DNA of 64,000 bases from Terebella lapidaria (taxonomy: Eukaryota > Annelida > Polychaeta > Terebellida > Terebellidae), in contig OX424562.1 in assembly GCA_949152475.1 (NCBI GenBank), positions 41,340,157-41,404,156 on the forward strand, in the 5' to 3' direction. The translations under genes and the position numbers were made by a program. Under the pieces are notes generated by a model. That model was not told the DNA's origin. It did not search any database and saw nothing but the letters and a program-made list of their open reading frames with translations. This document shows positions 61,996 through 64,000 of the stretch, in pieces (the first letter of the stretch is position 1; every line of letters begins with the position of its first letter).

Positions 61996-63177
61996 GATCC
62001 TTGCATCAAGACACTATCCAGGGACGACATTATTATATTCTCCTTTTCTTTTGCTCTCTCACAGTGCTTCTGGGCTCACCCAGGGGCCAGCCATAGAACA
62101 GACTGGCGCCCTAGCTGTATCGTGATACACCAAACGATGTAAATCCTCTGGCTGCTGTGTGCGCATGGATTATCTATGTTAATTCGATGCTATATCTATG
62201 TTTTCCCCTATCGTGCAACTTTGCATAGTTAGCCTGAAGTCTTAGGCAAGCCTCCGTCTGGAATTGAGGCAGTGTCTCCGGAACGACATCGGACTGTCAG
62301 AGGCAATAACAATCTGAGAAATATCCTTCGACAGTTAGCATGATATATGTCTGAATACCTCGACAGTTAGTATGATATATGTATGAATACCTCGACAGTA
62401 TACCGTGCACATATATTAACACGTGGTTCTTTTAGTACAGCTGTATGTACGTGTAAATGTTAGGCCGGTATTCGGAGTAACAATGTCCGTTCACTGTTCA
62501 CTTACTAGAAATATCCTCCCGTTTAGTGGATAGGATTCAGCGGGTATCAGCGCTTTGTGTGTGTGTGTGTTTTTTGTTCCAGATGACGTCAACATTTTAC
62601 AAGTTTCAGTGCAAATGGCCCGGTCAAATAAATCACATGTTCTCCAGTGGCCTACCTTGCGTGTCAAGCTTGAATCCTGCACTGATAATCCACAGCGTAG
62701 CCGATCTGTCGTGCTGTGTGCCACAACTAAAAGTGTACAATAACGAGAGGGAGCACTTCCTATAGTGTACACTCCTCGCTACAATCGTATCCGGGAGTGA
62801 GCGGTAACGAACTGACATTGCACGACAGCGCTGTTGTGCCGGGGCGGGCAATAACGAGGGGATTGTGTAAAGTCCTGATGTTTGATTAAATTAATGTTAT
62901 GGAGACAAAACAATAATGTGAAATATTGTAGAGAGTCCAGGGAGAAATTTTTGCTGGCAAAAGTTCATCAAATATAATTAGCAGTTTGTACTGTAGACAT
63001 GACAGATTTGTACATGACAGATTGTGGATGTTTGAAATGACCGAATTAGCGACATCATTCTATGCAATATTGATTACGTTTTTAGAATATATCAAATACG
63101 CAATTTGGGCAGGTAAAAAGGTTCTCAAACATATATGACTAATTCTGGCAACAATCATTACATAAACGGAGATCTTG
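61996..63177. other. Unassigned sequence, (GT)n at 62556-62570
   Basis: No gene was recognised. A short GT microsatellite is present, and a ~33-bp direct repeat (ACAGTTAG, ATGATATATGT, TGAATACCTCG) occurs twice at about 62330-62395. Frames at 62491-62851 carry no recognisable domain. Confidence 0.4.
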
Positions 63178-63300
63178 TGTAAAGTTTGACGCCCGCTATC
63201 CAAAATCCTTAGGGTCATGGCGGGCGTAGGTAATCATGGTAATTACTTAATTACTTTAACCAGGTAAACAGTCCGCCGATCAAGTCCGGCCGTCATACAT
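63178..63300 (-). mobile_element. LTR-end scrap of the Gypsy family
   Basis: Plus-strand TGTAAAGTTTGACGCCCGCT, with GTCCGGCCGTCATACA further on, matches the terminal ~120 bases of the LTRs at 30709 and 37938 read in the same direction. Similarity then fades. An old fragment. Confidence 0.55.
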
Positions 63301-64000
63301 TACTCAGACATCACTGTCCGGAATCCGTTTCGGCAGAGGATATTGGGAAACGATATTTTTCGGTTGGGAAACGATATGTTCGATTGGGAAACGCCAAGCT
63401 GCAAGGGGGTATGTGTTGTTTTCATCAATAAAGTATGAAAAAATAGGTGTAATTGTTAATCAAAAGAAAGACAAACATGCGCTAAAGTTGTATAAAGTCT
63501 TCAGTGTCTACCAAACCTGCTATAATAGGCTATACTTGATGTAATATCGTTTTTGGGACGTGAAATGTGAGGAAAATAACACCGTTTTGAACAAATGAAC
63601 ACTGATGAATAAATATGTGTCTGATGCACACAAAAAGTATCGCGAGTCAAGAGAAAGATGTATTACATGATCCCACCAAAAAGAAACATTTTACATCGTC
63701 TCATTAATAAATATTTGCTGATTTTCTGAACCATTGATGTTTCGGTGGGTAAACGATACATATAGAGAAGGCGCCGGTTGGTAATCCATGCTGTTTCGAT
63801 TGGGAAACGGAAAATTTTGTACATATGAAATACGAGATCAACTGTTATACACGAGCAATACTGTGTGGTCTTTAGTGAAAGGTTACTTCGAGTGAATTAT
63901 AAATTTTATGACTGGATGCACAACATTTTGGGTGTGAAATAAGGTGAATCATGTGCCCGGGCTCGACGTAATAGAAAAAGTTTTGAGATTTTTTGTTTCA
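63301..64000. other. Unassigned sequence with recurring GGGAAACG motif
   Basis: No gene was seen. A motif close to TTCGATTGGGAAACGATA recurs at about 63339, 63362, 63383, 63742 and 63796. Confidence 0.4.

Noticed and set aside
1-64000. tRNA, rRNA or other structural RNA genes
   Set aside because: I scanned for A/B-box pairs and rRNA-like stretches and saw none; the only tRNA-related sequence is the primer-binding complement at 37924-37936.

Overview
The window is animal nuclear DNA. It holds two intron-rich host genes, most introns being flanked by GT/AG, embedded in dense repeats. The mix of Ty3/Gypsy elements, a CR1/L2-like LINE, hairpin-ended elements with tandem cores and very long minisatellites suits a marine invertebrate such as amphioxus or a mollusc. 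I cannot choose between these from the sequence alone.

Layout. 1-5350: the 3' two thirds of the cap-binding complex gene NCBP1 (+), 14 exons, with a TA-flanked MITE in its 3' UTR. 5470-10370: a hairpin-element copy made of ~133-bp tandem units, including a 1.47-kb tandem duplication with a stray piece of an NCBP1 exon at its junction. 12211-27129: a complete six-exon basigin/neuroplastin-like gene (-), convergent with NCBP1. Its 11.8-kb intron 2 is almost filled by an LTR and a broken Ty3/Gypsy element lying antisense to the gene. 27312-30256: a solo LTR split by a second copy of the hairpin element. 30709-38655: a related Ty3/Gypsy element (-) bounded by two LTRs and a 5-bp target duplication. 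38893-40940: two more hairpin-element copies head to tail. 41341-43811: remains of a different LTR element. 44331-52944: about 297 copies of a 29-bp minisatellite. 53650-59340: a decayed LINE split by a 3.3-kb TTAA-flanked insertion. 59642-61290: a 78-bp tandem array with a long open frame. 61830-64000: short repeats, an LTR scrap and unassigned sequence.

Function. NCBP1 acts in nuclear RNA cap binding; the basigin-like gene encodes a two-Ig membrane glycoprotein. They are neighbours, and nothing in the sequence links their functions. The most distinctive signal is the hairpin-ended family: its core unit carries close-packed AGGTCA half-sites, many forming an exact DR1 nuclear-receptor element, so these insertions lay down dozens of such sites around both genes. 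Next come the additional 3' open frame of the plus-strand Gypsy element and the copied NCBP1 exon piece.
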